DNA of 64,000 bases from Methyloversatilis universalis EHg5 (lineage in GTDB: Bacteria; Pseudomonadota; Gammaproteobacteria; Burkholderiales; Rhodocyclaceae). Numbering within the stretch: the stretch's first letter is position 1; each line of letters starts with the position of its first letter. The notes under the pieces are model-generated. The model was given only the letters and a program-made list of their open reading frames with translations. It did not search any database and was not told where the DNA came from. Both the position numbers and the translations under genes were made by a program. Location of the stretch: positions 985,241-1,049,240 of the forward strand of contig NZ_KB900539.1 of the NCBI RefSeq assembly GCF_000378945.1. The letters run 5' to 3'. Below, in pieces: positions 19,774-28,549 of the stretch.

Positions 19774-21792
19774 ATGTCTGCCCTCGAGCTGGTTCTTCTT
19801 CTGCTTACCGCCTCGGTGCTGGTGGTGGGCCTGTTCCGCAGCGTCGGACTGCCCCCCATTCTCGGTTACCTGCTGGTCGGCGCGCTCGCCGGCCCGCATG
19901 CGCTGGCTTTCATCCCCGATACCGACGAGGCGCGTCATTTCGCCGAGTACGGCATCGTGTTCCTGATGTTCTCGATCGGGCTCGAATTCTCGCTGCCCAA
20001 GCTGTTTTCGATGAAGCGGCTGGTGTTCGGCCTGGGCGCGGCCCAGGTCGCCTTCACCGTGCTGGGCGTGGTCAGTTTCGCCTGGCTGTTCGGCCTCAGT
20101 TTCAAGGGTGCGGTGGCGGTGGGCGGCGCGATCGCGATGTCCTCAACCGCGGTGCTGATCAAGCTGCTGGTCGAGCGGCTGGAACTGGATTCCACCCACG
20201 GCCGGCAGGTGGTGGGCGTGCTGCTGTTCCAGGATCTGGCGGTGGTGCCCTTCCTGGTGGTCATTCCGGTGCTGGCGCTGGGTGCGGAAGAAAGCATGGA
20301 AGCGCTGGCGCTGGCCGCGGTCAAGGCGACGGTGGCGCTCACCGTCATCCTCTACCTCGGCCCGCGGATGATGCAGCGCTGGTTCCACATCGTGGCCATG
20401 CGCAAGTCGCCCGAACTGTTCATGCTCAACGTGCTGCTGGTGACGCTGGGCATGGCGTTCGCGACCGAACTGGCCGGCCTGTCGCTGGCGCTGGGCGCCT
20501 TCCTCGCCGGCATGCTCATTTCGGAAACCCAGTACCGCTATCAGGTGGAAGAGGACATCAAGCCCTTCCGCGACGTGCTGCTCGGGCTGTTCTTCGTCAC
20601 CATCGGCATGAAGCTGGATCTGACGCTGGTGTTTTCCGACCTGTTTTTCGTGCTGGCGACGGTGCTGTTCATCCTGATCGGCAAGTTCGTGGTGGCGGCC
20701 GGCGCGTCGCGGCTGTTCGGCTCGTCGCCCGGCAATGCGCTGCGCGTGGGTCTGTGGCTGTGCGCCGGTGGCGAATTCGGTTTCGTGCTGATGGCGCTGG
20801 CCGATGCCGCCAACCTGATCCCGGACCGCATCCTGCAGATCGTGCTGGCCGCGCTGCTGCTCACCCTGCTCACCGCGCCCATCATCGCCCACTACGCCGA
20901 CCGCATCGTGCTGCGGCTGGTGCCGTCGGAATGGCTGCTGCGCTCGATGCAGCTCACCTCCATCGCCGCCCAGACCCTGGCCACCGACAGCCACGCCATC
21001 GTGTGCGGCTACGGCCGCAACGGCCAGTACCTCGGCCGCTTTCTGGAGAACGAGGGCATCACCTTCATCGCGCTGGATCTCGACCCGGAACGGGTGCGCG
21101 AGGCGGCGGCGGCCGGCGAAACCGTGGTGTTCGGCGACGCCGGCAAGCGTGAAACGCTGATCGCCGCCGGCATTGCGCGCGCGTCCATCGTGGTGGTCAC
21201 CTTTGTCGATACCGACGCGGCGATGCGGGTGATCCACCTCGCCAACGACCTGCGGCCGGACGTGCCGGTGGTGGTGCGCACCTTCGATGAGCGCGACTAC
21301 GACAAGCTGTCGACCGCGGGTGCCACCGAGGTGGTGCCGGAATCGCTGGAATCGTCGCTGATGCTGGCCACCCACGCGCTGGTGCTGCTGGGTGTGCCGC
21401 TGAACCGGGTGCTCAAGCGCATTCGCCAGCTGCGCGGCGACCGTTACCACCTGCTGCGCGGTCTCTACCGCGGCGCCGAGCATCTGGCGGAAGAGGCGGT
21501 CAGCGAGGCGCAGCACAAGCGGCTGCATTCGGTCACGCTGGCACCCGGCGCCTGGGCCATCGGCCACCGCATCGACGAATTCCGTTTCGAGGACGTGCGG
21601 GTCGAGGTGAGCGCGATCCGCCGGCGCGGCATCCGTGCGCTGGAGCCCAGTTCCGATCTGGCTTTTGAAAGCGGTGACGTGGTGGTGCTGCTGGGCGAGC
21701 CGGCCGAACTGGCGAAGGCGGAGTCGCGGCTGCTGAAGGGCGAAGCCGGGCTGCTGAAGCGGCCGAGCGTGCGGGAAGAGAAGCGGGGGTAG
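19774..21792 (+). CDS. CPA2 monovalent cation/proton antiporter (KefB/KefC/YbaL type)
   Basis: The 672-residue protein has about twelve to thirteen membrane segments up to residue 390, with the family motifs LPPILGYLLVGALAGPHAL and GIVFLMFSIGLEFSLPKL, followed by a TrkA-N (RCK) domain beginning HAIVCGYGRNGQYLGRFLENEG (about 408-525) that binds nucleotide, and a TrkA-C-like end (about 570-655). Such systems exchange K+ or Na+ for protons and are often gated by NAD(H) or glutathione adducts. I chose the ATG of MSALELVLLLL; an ATG ten codons earlier is possible. No KefF/KefG-type ancillary gene is adjacent. Confidence 0.88.
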   Translation: MSALELVLLLLTASVLVVGLFRSVGLPPILGYLLVGALAGPHALAFIPDTDEARHFAEYGIVFLMFSIGLEFSLPKLFSMKRLVFGLGAAQVAFTVLGVVSFAWLFGLSFKGAVAVGGAIAMSSTAVLIKLLVERLELDSTHGRQVVGVLLFQDLAVVPFLVVIPVLALGAEESMEALALAAVKATVALTVILYLGPRMMQRWFHIVAMRKSPELFMLNVLLVTLGMAFATELAGLSLALGAFLAGMLISETQYRYQVEEDIKPFRDVLLGLFFVTIGMKLDLTLVFSDLFFVLATVLFILIGKFVVAAGASRLFGSSPGNALRVGLWLCAGGEFGFVLMALADAANLIPDRILQIVLAALLLTLLTAPIIAHYADRIVLRLVPSEWLLRSMQLTSIAAQTLATDSHAIVCGYGRNGQYLGRFLENEGITFIALDLDPERVREAAAAGETVVFGDAGKRETLIAAGIARASIVVVTFVDTDAAMRVIHLANDLRPDVPVVVRTFDERDYDKLSTAGATEVVPESLESSLMLATHALVLLGVPLNRVLKRIRQLRGDRYHLLRGLYRGAEHLAEEAVSEAQHKRLHSVTLAPGAWAIGHRIDEFRFEDVRVEVSAIRRRGIRALEPSSDLAFESGDVVVLLGEPAELAKAESRLLKGEAGLLKRPSVREEKRG

Positions 21793-21823
21793 GACGAAAC
21801 GAGGCGGGAAGGGGCGGGGAGGA

Positions 21824-21852
21824 CCGGCCGGGCGTGCTGCGTTCCCGGCCGG
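21824..21852. terminator. Hairpin between convergent antiporter and pilin genes
   Basis: CCGGCCGGG and CCCGGCCGG form a perfect 9-base stem around an 11-base loop, within the 74-base gap between two convergent genes. There is no T run, so it may be a weak or Rho-assisted bidirectional terminator. Confidence 0.45.
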
Positions 21853-21866
21853 GCGTCAGGCGTCGA

Positions 21867-22580
21867 TCAGAAGGCGACGCAGACCGTGTAGAGGCGGCCT
21901 TCGGCTTCCAGTGCCGGCGTGATTTCGACCGCGGTGCCGGTGGCGGCACCGGCGCCATCGGTCTGCGACATCGCGCGCACGTTGCCGGTGTTGGTGGCGC
22001 CGTCGTCCATGGTTGAATCGACCTGGCGTGCAAGACGGGCGGAAATGCCGTCGGAACAGATGAAGAAGGCGCCGGTCATCGGCAACGCGGCCGACGGGTT
22101 GGATGTGGCCGAGCTTGTGGCCGGCGTGATCGGTGCTGCGCCGGTGATGCCGATGCGGCCGTTGTCGGCATTTTTCGGATAGTAAGGGCTGGCGGCGCCG
22201 GTATCGCTGATGTCGCTGGTGCCGGTCAGCAGATTGGCCATGCGCAGGTGCTGCCACACCAGGAAGGCTTCATCGGTCGCGGTGGTCGAATTCCAGCTGC
22301 CGCCGATGCGACCGTTGCCGCGCGCCTCGGTGTTCGGACTGCTGGCATTGGCGCCGCCCACGTGCTGGCCGGCGGCCGGGTCGTCACCGGGCATGAAGCG
22401 GAAGCGGTCCTGGTAGGCGTAGATCGCGGTCGAAATGGTGCGGAAGTCGTTCACCAGGCTTTTCGCCTTCGCGCTGTTGATCAGTTCCTGACCCTTGAGC
22501 ACGCCGCCGAGCAGCAGACCGATAATGACCAATACGATGGCGATTTCGACCAGTGTGAAACCTTGTTGCGTGGATTTCAT
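21867..22580 (-). CDS. Orphan prepilin-like protein (type II pseudopilin family)
   Basis: The 237-residue protein starts with a short basic leader and a class III cleavage site, QQG^FTLVEIAIVLVIIGLLLGGVL, so prepilin peptidase should cut after Gly7 and methylate Phe. Glu5 of the mature form is present. The rest is a Ser/Thr/Gly-rich, low-lysine globular region that resembles the larger pseudopilins and has only two cysteines, one in FICSDG and one in YTVCVAF, close to the end. No pilus or secretion genes adjoin it. Its partner machine must be elsewhere. The divergent region upstream carries an 18-20 base palindrome. Confidence 0.85.
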   Translation of the reverse strand: MKSTQQGFTLVEIAIVLVIIGLLLGGVLKGQELINSAKAKSLVNDFRTISTAIYAYQDRFRFMPGDDPAAGQHVGGANASSPNTEARGNGRIGGSWNSTTATDEAFLVWQHLRMANLLTGTSDISDTGAASPYYPKNADNGRIGITGAAPITPATSSATSNPSAALPMTGAFFICSDGISARLARQVDSTMDDGATNTGNVRAMSQTDGAGAATGTAVEITPALEAEGRLYTVCVAF

Positions 22581-22698
22581 GAAGTGTCTCCTTGCGAGGA
22601 ATCCTGCATGTTCCGTGCCTGTTCCGGGCAGATTTGGCCGGCAGTGCGCATCATGCTGAATCCGAAACGATTTTTTTCGATGCCTGTTTCAAAGGGCG

Positions 22699-22718
22699 CG
22701 TATGACCTTGGTCATACG
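22699..22718. promoter_or_regulatory. Palindromic operator-like site between pilin and kinase genes
   Basis: CGTATGACC TT GGTCATACG is a perfect 9-base inverted repeat with a 2-base centre, 119 bases before the pilin ATG and 104 bases before the kinase GTG. Such tight symmetry is typical of a dimeric regulator site. No regulator gene is adjacent. Confidence 0.5.
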
Positions 22719-22822
22719 TTCAAATCACGGCCCGAATCACTGTCCAGCTGTGACCGTTTTTCGACAGATTCGTCACGATCCGGTCATCGGCATGGCGCCC
22801 CGCTGCGGGTGAGGGCCGGCGC

Positions 22823-24565
22823 GTGAACCGGCCGGACACCTCCGCCCATATCGCCCGGCTGCTGACCTGGCTGTCCGCCGTCCGGCCCTGGCTGCTGCTG
22901 TGCGTGCTGGCCAGCCTGCACGCGCTGCTCTGGGTGGGCGAGGACGTGAGCTACGGCCGTGTGCTGCTGCTGGTCCATGTCGGACTGCTGCTGATGTGGC
23001 AGCCGCTGGTCGGCGTGCACAGCCGCGTCGAAGCGCGCGGGCTGGCGGCACTGGCGGTCGTGGTGCTGGCGCTGGTGGTGTTCTACGGGCCGCGCGTGCT
23101 CAGTCTGTGGATGCTGCTGCTGGCCGGCCTGATCGGCGGCAAGGTGTTCTATTCGACCTCGCGCGGGCCGCGGGTGTACTACCTGGGCGCGCTGGCCTAT
23201 CTGATCACCGCGCTGTTTACCGTGGCCTTGCCGCGCGCTCTGCCGCCCGGCCTGTCGGTGCCGGCCGGCATCGCCCCGCTCGGCCTGTGGCTGTCGCCGC
23301 TGGCGCTCACCGTGATGCTGGGCGTGTCCGGCCACGAACGCGCTGACCGCGACCGCGACGTACTCGACTTCGTGTCCGGCCTCTTCGTCCTGCTGCTGCT
23401 GGCGGTGCTGGCGCTGGGCACGCTGGCTGCGATGCTGCTGTCCGGTGTCGATTACCTGCGGGCGCTGCTCGGCACGCTGGGCGTGCTGGCCGCGATGCTG
23501 CTGCTGCTGAGCTGGGCGTGGAATCCGCGCGGCGGATTCGGCGGGCTGGGCGTGGCCTTCACCCGCTATGTGCTGTCGCTGGCGCTGCCCTACGAGCGCT
23601 GGCTGGAAAGCCTGGCCGCGCTGTCCGAGCGCGACGGCCGGCCGGAGGATTTCGTCGCCCGTGCCGCCAACCGTCTGCTGGCGCTGCCGCTGGTGGCGGG
23701 CGGTGAATGGCGTACCCGAGGCGGCGACGGTCCGGCGCACGAAGGCCGCTTCGGCGGGCGCGGCGCGCAGCGCTACGATTTCGAGCATCCGCTGCTTGAA
23801 CTGGCGCTGTACACCGAACGCCCGCTGTCAGGCGGGCTGGTGTGGCACTTCAACCTGCTGGTGCAGCTGCTCGGTCAGTTCTATCAGGCGCGGCTGCGCG
23901 CCGAGGAACTGCGACGGCTGAGCTATCTGTCGGCCATTCACGACACCGGCGCCCGCCTCACCCACGATGTGAAGAACCTGCTGCAGTCGCTGAACACGCT
24001 GTGCTACGCGCTGCAGGAAGCCGACGGCCCGGACGACGCGGCGCGCGCCAACGCGCTGCTGGCCCGCCAGCTGCCGGTCATCACCGCGCGGCTGGAAGCG
24101 ACGCTGGACAAGCTGCGCCGGCCCACGCCAGCCGACGGCGAATGGATGCCGGCCCCCGAATGGCTGCTTGCCATGTCTGCCCGCTTCGCCGGACAGCGCG
24201 TGGCGGTGGAGGGGGCGACCGACCCCGACCAGTGGCTGCCCGGGGCCCTCTATACGGCGGTTGCGGAAAACCTGATCGCCAACGCGCTGCAGAAGCGGCT
24301 GGCCGAACCGGGCATCGTCATCGTGCTGCGTCTGGGCGGCGAGCGACTGTCGGTCGAGGACGACGGCAGCGCCATCCGGCCGGAGGTCGAAGCCGGCCTG
24401 CTGCGCGAACCGGTCGCCTCCGCCAACGGTCTGGGCGTCGGCCTCTATCAGTCCGCCCGCCTGGCCGAAGCGGCCGGCTACGCGCTGACGCTGGAACTGA
24501 ACCGCGAGGGCTGCGTGCGCTTTGCGCTGGCGCCGAGGCCCAGGGACTTCTCGACCGAGCCCTGA
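22823..24565 (+). CDS. Membrane sensor histidine kinase, orphan
   Basis: The 580-residue protein has about eight hydrophobic segments in residues 15-235, a soluble GAF-like region (about 255-365), an H-box-like helix with His-Asp-Val-Lys-Asn (THDVKNLLQSLNTL, about 385), and a HATPase domain with an N-box (ENLIANALQKRL, about 482) and short G-boxes (VEDDGSAI and ANGLGVGLYQSARLAE). The layout (multi-pass membrane sensor, cytosolic domain, HDxKN H-box) resembles PrsK, the kinase linked to PEP-CTERM systems, but the match is only architectural. No response regulator gene is adjacent. Translation starts at GTG with GAGGG upstream. Confidence 0.78.
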   Translation: MNRPDTSAHIARLLTWLSAVRPWLLLCVLASLHALLWVGEDVSYGRVLLLVHVGLLLMWQPLVGVHSRVEARGLAALAVVVLALVVFYGPRVLSLWMLLLAGLIGGKVFYSTSRGPRVYYLGALAYLITALFTVALPRALPPGLSVPAGIAPLGLWLSPLALTVMLGVSGHERADRDRDVLDFVSGLFVLLLLAVLALGTLAAMLLSGVDYLRALLGTLGVLAAMLLLLSWAWNPRGGFGGLGVAFTRYVLSLALPYERWLESLAALSERDGRPEDFVARAANRLLALPLVAGGEWRTRGGDGPAHEGRFGGRGAQRYDFEHPLLELALYTERPLSGGLVWHFNLLVQLLGQFYQARLRAEELRRLSYLSAIHDTGARLTHDVKNLLQSLNTLCYALQEADGPDDAARANALLARQLPVITARLEATLDKLRRPTPADGEWMPAPEWLLAMSARFAGQRVAVEGATDPDQWLPGALYTAVAENLIANALQKRLAEPGIVIVLRLGGERLSVEDDGSAIRPEVEAGLLREPVASANGLGVGLYQSARLAEAAGYALTLELNREGCVRFALAPRPRDFSTEP

Positions 24566-24575
24566 TCGCGCGGAA

Positions 24576-24998
24576 TCATTCGTCCATCGGCCAGGCCGGG
24601 TTCCACGCCACTTCCCACAGATGGCCGTCCGGGTCGGCAAAGCAGCCGGCGTAGCCGCCCCAGAAGGTGTCCGCGGCGGGTTTCACCACCCGGGCACCGG
24701 CGGCAGACGCCTGCGTCATCACCGCGTCCACCGCCGGCTTTGAACCGACGTTGTGCGCCAGCGAAAAGCCGGTCGGGTCCGGCGCGCCCGGCGTGATACC
24801 GGTCTCATGCCCGAGGCTGGCTCGCGGCCACAGCGCCAGCCTCAGCCCCGGCTGCAGTTCGAAGAAGGCGACCGCACCGTGCTCGAATTCGCGGCCGACG
24901 ATGCCTTCGGTCGGCCAGCCCAGCCCGTCACGGTAGAAGGCCAGCGCTCGCTCCAGGTCGTCCACGCCCAGCGTGATGAGCGAAACGCAGGGCTTCAC
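24576..24998 (-). CDS. VOC family protein (glyoxalase/dioxygenase superfamily)
   Basis: The 140-residue protein has a paired beta-alpha-beta-beta-beta VOC fold: the start SLITLGVDDLERALAFYRDGLGWP and the C-terminal FADPDGHLWEVAWNP are typical, with Glu in HLWE a likely metal ligand. Substrate cannot be told from sequence. It ends a few bases from the convergent kinase gene and lies two bases downstream of the GFA gene, so both are probably on one transcript. A second, different VOC gene occurs about 1 kb upstream. Confidence 0.85.
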   Translation of the reverse strand: MKPCVSLITLGVDDLERALAFYRDGLGWPTEGIVGREFEHGAVAFFELQPGLRLALWPRASLGHETGITPGAPDPTGFSLAHNVGSKPAVDAVMTQASAAGARVVKPAADTFWGGYAGCFADPDGHLWEVAWNPAWPMDE

Positions 24999-25000
24999 CG

Positions 25001-25348
25001 CTACAGCGCCTGTCCGTCGTAATGCCGCACCGGCAGCGCGTCGATGTCCACGCCGTCGAGGCAGCGCACATTGATCGCGGCCATTTCGGCGCCGTTGGGC
25101 AGACGGCCTTCACCGAAGGGGTGGATGCCGCACACCGGGCAGAAGTGGTGGCGGATCACGTGCTTGTTGAAGGTGTAGGTCGCCATGTCGGCGGCTGGCG
25201 TCTTCAGCCTGAGCGCGTCGCGCGGCACGAACCACATGAGCGTGCCCTTGCGCCGGCAGATCGAACAGTTGCAGGCGGTCAGCGCGTCGGGTGCGCCCTC
25301 GACCTCGAAGGCGATGCGGCCGCAGTGGCAGCTTCCGGTGGATGTCAT
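25001..25348 (-). CDS. GFA (glutathione-dependent formaldehyde-activating enzyme-like) family protein
   Basis: The 115-residue protein has the GFA/CENP-V zinc fold with cysteine pairs GSCHCGRIAFEVEG (about 6-9), CNCSICRRKG (about 27-32) and FCPVCGIHPFG (about 69-74). Family members include Gfa, which was proposed to help glutathione react with formaldehyde, but most have unknown activity. In a methylotroph a formaldehyde role is tempting, but no formaldehyde genes adjoin it. It is likely co-transcribed with the VOC gene downstream. Confidence 0.87.
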   Translation of the reverse strand: MTSTGSCHCGRIAFEVEGAPDALTACNCSICRRKGTLMWFVPRDALRLKTPAADMATYTFNKHVIRHHFCPVCGIHPFGEGRLPNGAEMAAINVRCLDGVDIDALPVRHYDGQAL

Positions 25349-25375
25349 CGTGTGTTCCTCCTGTTGGGTCGCGCC

Positions 25376-25948
25376 TCAGCGCGCGTTGCGGCGGGCGCCC
25401 AGCGCCTGCGCCAGCCCTTCGTACTGCGCAGCCAGCATCACCATCCACTCGCCTTCGTAGCGGCGCAGCGACAGCACTTCCAGCTTGGTGAAGGTGACGC
25501 CTTCGGTGGCTACGGTCACGCGGGCCAGTACATGCACCGTTTCGCCTTCGGCCACCGTGCCCAGCACCTCGATGCGCTCGAACTGCACGTTGGCGGGCAT
25601 GCGCTGTTCGAGCGAACGGAAGAAGTTGTTCATGAACACGTAGGGGTCAGCGGCCTGCACCTCGCCCAGCGTGGCGTCCTGCCCGAAGGTCATGTGCAGC
25701 AGCTCGACCTGGCCGGCACGCGCCTCTTCCACGTAGAAGGGCAGCATCATGGCCTTGAAGCGCGAGCGCTCGACCGGATGGGTGTAGGGCGCGATCGCGC
25801 CGAAGCCCATCAGCTTCAGCGCATTGAAATAGTCGCGGGTCAGTTCCTCGGGGCTGGCGCCGGGCGAGGCGGCACAGGCGCGGCCGGCCAGCAGCGTGGC
25901 GAACAGACAGATGAACAGGAGGCGGCCGGCCAGGCGGAGCGTGTACAT
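25376..25948 (-). CDS. Secreted protein of unknown function
   Basis: I chose the ATG that starts with MYTLRLAGRLLFICLFATLL, giving a signal peptide cleaved near ACA-ASP (about residue 27) and a 190-residue precursor; an upstream ATG 19 codons earlier would hide the signal. The mature part (about 160 residues) is a mixed alpha/beta domain without cysteines, containing ELTRDYFNALKLMGFGAIAPYTHP and a C-terminal VTFTKLEVLSLRRYEGEWMV stretch that looks like an SnoaL/NTF2-like or DUF4878-like fold of the kind seen in periplasmic lipocalin-sized proteins. I do not recognise the family with confidence. Confidence 0.72.
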   Translation of the reverse strand: MYTLRLAGRLLFICLFATLLAGRACAASPGASPEELTRDYFNALKLMGFGAIAPYTHPVERSRFKAMMLPFYVEEARAGQVELLHMTFGQDATLGEVQAADPYVFMNNFFRSLEQRMPANVQFERIEVLGTVAEGETVHVLARVTVATEGVTFTKLEVLSLRRYEGEWMVMLAAQYEGLAQALGARRNAR

Positions 25949-26053
25949 GGAGGTGTCCGTAATCCGCCGCAAGGCGGAGAAGCCTGGAGTGTAGCCGTCC
26001 CGCATGTCATGCGGCGGCCCGGCTGTACCGTCCAGTGCGCCCGGTCCGCGCGC

Positions 26054-26461
26054 TCAGTCGGGCGGTGCGGCGCTCAGGTCCATGTAGGACAGCTCCCAGA
26101 TGTGGCCGTCCGGGTCTTCGAAGCCGTGGCCGTACATGAAGCCGTAGTCCTGCGGCGGACGCGGCACCGCGCCGCCGGCCGCCCGGGCTTTCGCCACCAT
26201 CTCGTCCACCGCCTCGCGGCTGTCGCGCGACAGGCAGAGCAGCACTTCGGTGGTTTTCGTCGCGTCGGCGATCGGCTTGCCGGTGAAGCCGGCGAAAAAG
26301 GGCTCGGTCAGCAGCATCAGATAGATGGTGTCAGACACCACCATGCAGATCGCGTCGTCGTTCGAGAACTGCGGGTTCAGCGTGAAGCCGAGCGCGCTGA
26401 AGAAGGCCTTCGAGCGCGCGAGCTCCTTCACCGGCAGGTTGATGTAGATCTGCTGCGGCAT
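26054..26461 (-). CDS. VOC family protein (glyoxalase-like)
   Basis: The 135-residue protein has a VOC fold with KELARSKAFFSALGFTLNPQFS near the start and FEDPDGHIWELSYMDLSA at the end. It resembles the group often annotated as lactoylglutathione lyase-like or YdeN-like extradiol proteins common in proteobacterial genomes. There is no evidence for a specific substrate. The gene is preceded by AGGAG on the minus strand. Confidence 0.87.
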   Translation of the reverse strand: MPQQIYINLPVKELARSKAFFSALGFTLNPQFSNDDAICMVVSDTIYLMLLTEPFFAGFTGKPIADATKTTEVLLCLSRDSREAVDEMVAKARAAGGAVPRPPQDYGFMYGHGFEDPDGHIWELSYMDLSAAPPD

Positions 26462-26543
26462 GACAGGTCTCCTACGAGGGGCGGCAGGACATCCGCCGCG
26501 CTGTGTGAACGACGAAGCAGCCGGCGGTGGATCGACAGCGCGG

Positions 26544-27164
26544 TCAGGACGCCGCCAGCCGGCAGTAGCAGTAGATGAATTTCTGCACCGAGCCGAAGGG
26601 CGTGCGGTGGTCGGTGCGTGCCTGCTTCAGCAGTGCGAAACCGGCGCCGAACTGATCGTGCAGTGCGTCCGGCGAATAGCGCATGACCGGCAGGCCGCTG
26701 CACTGGGTGGGCCCGTCCTCGGCGAAGGTGGCGACGATGACATGGCCACCCGGCTTCACCGAGTGCCGCACCTGCGCCACATAGGCCTGACGGCTTGCCT
26801 CGTCGGTCAGGAAATGGAACACCGCCCGGTCGTGCCAGAGGCCATAGTGAGCGGCGGGCAGGGCGGCCTGCAGCAGGTCGCCTTCCATCCAGCACACCGA
26901 CTGCCCGCGCTCACCCAGCCGCTCGCGAGTGGTGGCCAGCGCGCCGGCAGACAGGTCCAGCACCGTGAGGTCGCGGTAGCCTTCGGCCAGCAGATCATCC
27001 ACCAGCGTCGAGGCGCCGCCGCCCACGTCGATCAGTGCGCCATTGCGCGGCAGACCGGTGGCGCGGATGAGCTGCATCGACTGTTCGGCGTGTTCCTGAT
27101 ACCAGCTCACACCGGTAGACGACTTGCTGCTGTAGACCTGTTCCCAGTGTTCCTTTGATTGCAT
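26544..27164 (-). CDS. Class I SAM-dependent methyltransferase
   Basis: The 206-residue protein has the SAM-binding motif I GALIDVGGGASTLVDDLL (about 43-60) followed by LTVLDLSAGAL, and a motif near FHFLTDEASRQAYVAQVRHSVKPGG that matches small methyltransferases (Methyltransf_11/12-like) acting on metabolites. The N-terminal SKEHWEQVYSSKSSTGVSWYQEH is typical of this group. I chose the ATG of MQSKEHWEQVY over an upstream in-frame ATG because the conserved part starts there. Substrate is unknown. Confidence 0.85.
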   Translation of the reverse strand: MQSKEHWEQVYSSKSSTGVSWYQEHAEQSMQLIRATGLPRNGALIDVGGGASTLVDDLLAEGYRDLTVLDLSAGALATTRERLGERGQSVCWMEGDLLQAALPAAHYGLWHDRAVFHFLTDEASRQAYVAQVRHSVKPGGHVIVATFAEDGPTQCSGLPVMRYSPDALHDQFGAGFALLKQARTDHRTPFGSVQKFIYCYCRLAAS

Positions 27165-27251
27165 GGCGTACGGCCTGATCGTGAGTGGGCTGATCCGGAA
27201 GGCGGTGTCTGCGCGTAGTCCTTGCAAGACCGGCGCGCAGGCGAAGCGGCC

Positions 27252-27887
27252 CTAGAAGGTCGCCGCCAGCACGGCTGCCCGCGCCGCCGCCTCGGCGCGT
27301 GAGCCGGCGTCCACTTCGGGGCCGTACAGCGTCTTCTGCACGATGACGTGTTCGACCTCGGTGATCCCGATCATGCGCAGCCACAGGTCGAGATACTGCC
27401 GCTGCAGGTCCCACTCCGACGACTTCAGCGCGTCCGGCGCGTCGCCCACCTCAACACCGCGCGCCAGCACCAGCACCGCCTTGCAGTGGCCGAGCGTGCC
27501 GAGCTGGCCGCGTTCGTCGAAGGTGAACAGCAGGTCTTTCTGCGACACCACGTCGATCAGCTGCTTCAGCTTGTACGGAATCGAGTAGTTCCACATCGGC
27601 GCGCTGATCAGCAGCCGGTCCGCCTTCTGGATGCGCGCCGCCAGCGCGCGGATCTGCGCCCACGCTGTCGCTTGCGCGTCGGTCAGCGGCGTGCCGGCGA
27701 GGCCGGCGTACTTCGCGTCCAGCGCGGCGCCGTCGAATTCAGGCAAGGGCTCGGACCATACGTCCAGCACATCCACCGTGCCGTTCGGATGCGCCGCCTG
27801 CCAGGCGTCGATGAAGGCGTGCGCAACCTCGATCGAGGCCGAGCGCTGCTTGCGGGGAGAGGATTCGATGTGGAGGAGGTGGGGCAT
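27252..27887 (-). CDS. azoR: FMN-dependent NADH-azoreductase
   Basis: AzoR-family flavoproteins use NADH to reduce quinones and azo compounds by two electrons. The 211-residue protein matches the flavodoxin-like fold: IESSPRKQRSASIEVAHAFIDAW binds the FMN phosphate, and APMWNYSIPYKLKQLIDVV is the usual active-site helix. The ATG of MPHLLHIESSP is the first that gives the canonical N terminus. It is transcribed away from the PEP-CTERM gene and shares no clear operon with its neighbours. Confidence 0.9.
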   Translation of the reverse strand: MPHLLHIESSPRKQRSASIEVAHAFIDAWQAAHPNGTVDVLDVWSEPLPEFDGAALDAKYAGLAGTPLTDAQATAWAQIRALAARIQKADRLLISAPMWNYSIPYKLKQLIDVVSQKDLLFTFDERGQLGTLGHCKAVLVLARGVEVGDAPDALKSSEWDLQRQYLDLWLRMIGITEVEHVIVQKTLYGPEVDAGSRAEAAARAAVLAATF

Positions 27888-27985
27888 GGGGGCTCCGGGC
27901 AGGGTGGCCAATGGTCGCGGAACCCGAGTGTAGCTGTTCAATGACGGACGGTGCCTGGCGTGCATCGGGCGCACGCCCGGCAGGG

Positions 27986-28549
27986 CTAGATGCGGCGCCT
28001 GCGTGAGGCGAGACGCGCGGCGAGCACCATCAGGCCCGCAGTGCTAAGTACGATTGGCGCCGGCTCCGGAACAGGCGCTGCCGCGATCAGGTAACCGGCC
28101 GTCAGCCTTCGTGATTGGCCCGGAGCAATGTCTTCACTTGCTGCCGTCCAGCACGATTCGTTCATGCAGAAGCTCTCGGCGCCGACTGGAAACCACTGTT
28201 CGGCGATGGTCCCCGGCGACGCGTTGAAGTGAACGTAGATTTCCATCCGGAACCAGCCCGCGTTGGTGAAATCCGGCCCGGTGCTGTCGCTGAAAGCCAG
28301 GGTTCCGGTGGACGCACTCATGCCCCAGGTGCCTGCCGTGGACACATAGTGACGTCCGGCCTGTGTCGGGCCATCGGTCGTACGGATGTCTATGTCGTGA
28401 AAGGTTTCCGTGTCGCTGTCGTAGGTAAACGACCCATAGGCGGTGGCCGCGTCACTGAACCGGAAATCCACGAGTTCCCACCTGACCGGCGCTGCGCTCG
28501 CGCTGGATGAGGCCAGTAACAGGAGCGCGGCATAGAGGGTTTTTTTCAT
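27986..28549 (-). CDS. PEP-CTERM sorting domain-containing protein
   Basis: The 187-residue protein has a signal peptide (about 1-19, KKTLYAALLLLASSSASA) and a C-terminal sorting signal: VPEPAPI, a hydrophobic stretch and a basic tail RRRR. Exosortase should recognise this signal and release the protein at the cell surface. The body is a beta-rich module with the FRFSDAATAYGSFTYDSDTETF stretch found in many PEP-CTERM proteins. AAGGAT is a few bases upstream of the ATG. The exosortase (XrtA) must be elsewhere in the genome; no such gene is in the window. Confidence 0.88.
   Translation of the reverse strand: MKKTLYAALLLLASSSASAAPVRWELVDFRFSDAATAYGSFTYDSDTETFHDIDIRTTDGPTQAGRHYVSTAGTWGMSASTGTLAFSDSTGPDFTNAGWFRMEIYVHFNASPGTIAEQWFPVGAESFCMNESCWTAASEDIAPGQSRRLTAGYLIAAAPVPEPAPIVLSTAGLMVLAARLASRRRRI

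Noticed and set aside
22635-22650. Sigma-54-like site before the membrane kinase
   Set aside because: GG and GC have the right spacing, but the TT of the -12 box is missing and the site is nearly 190 bases from the gene.
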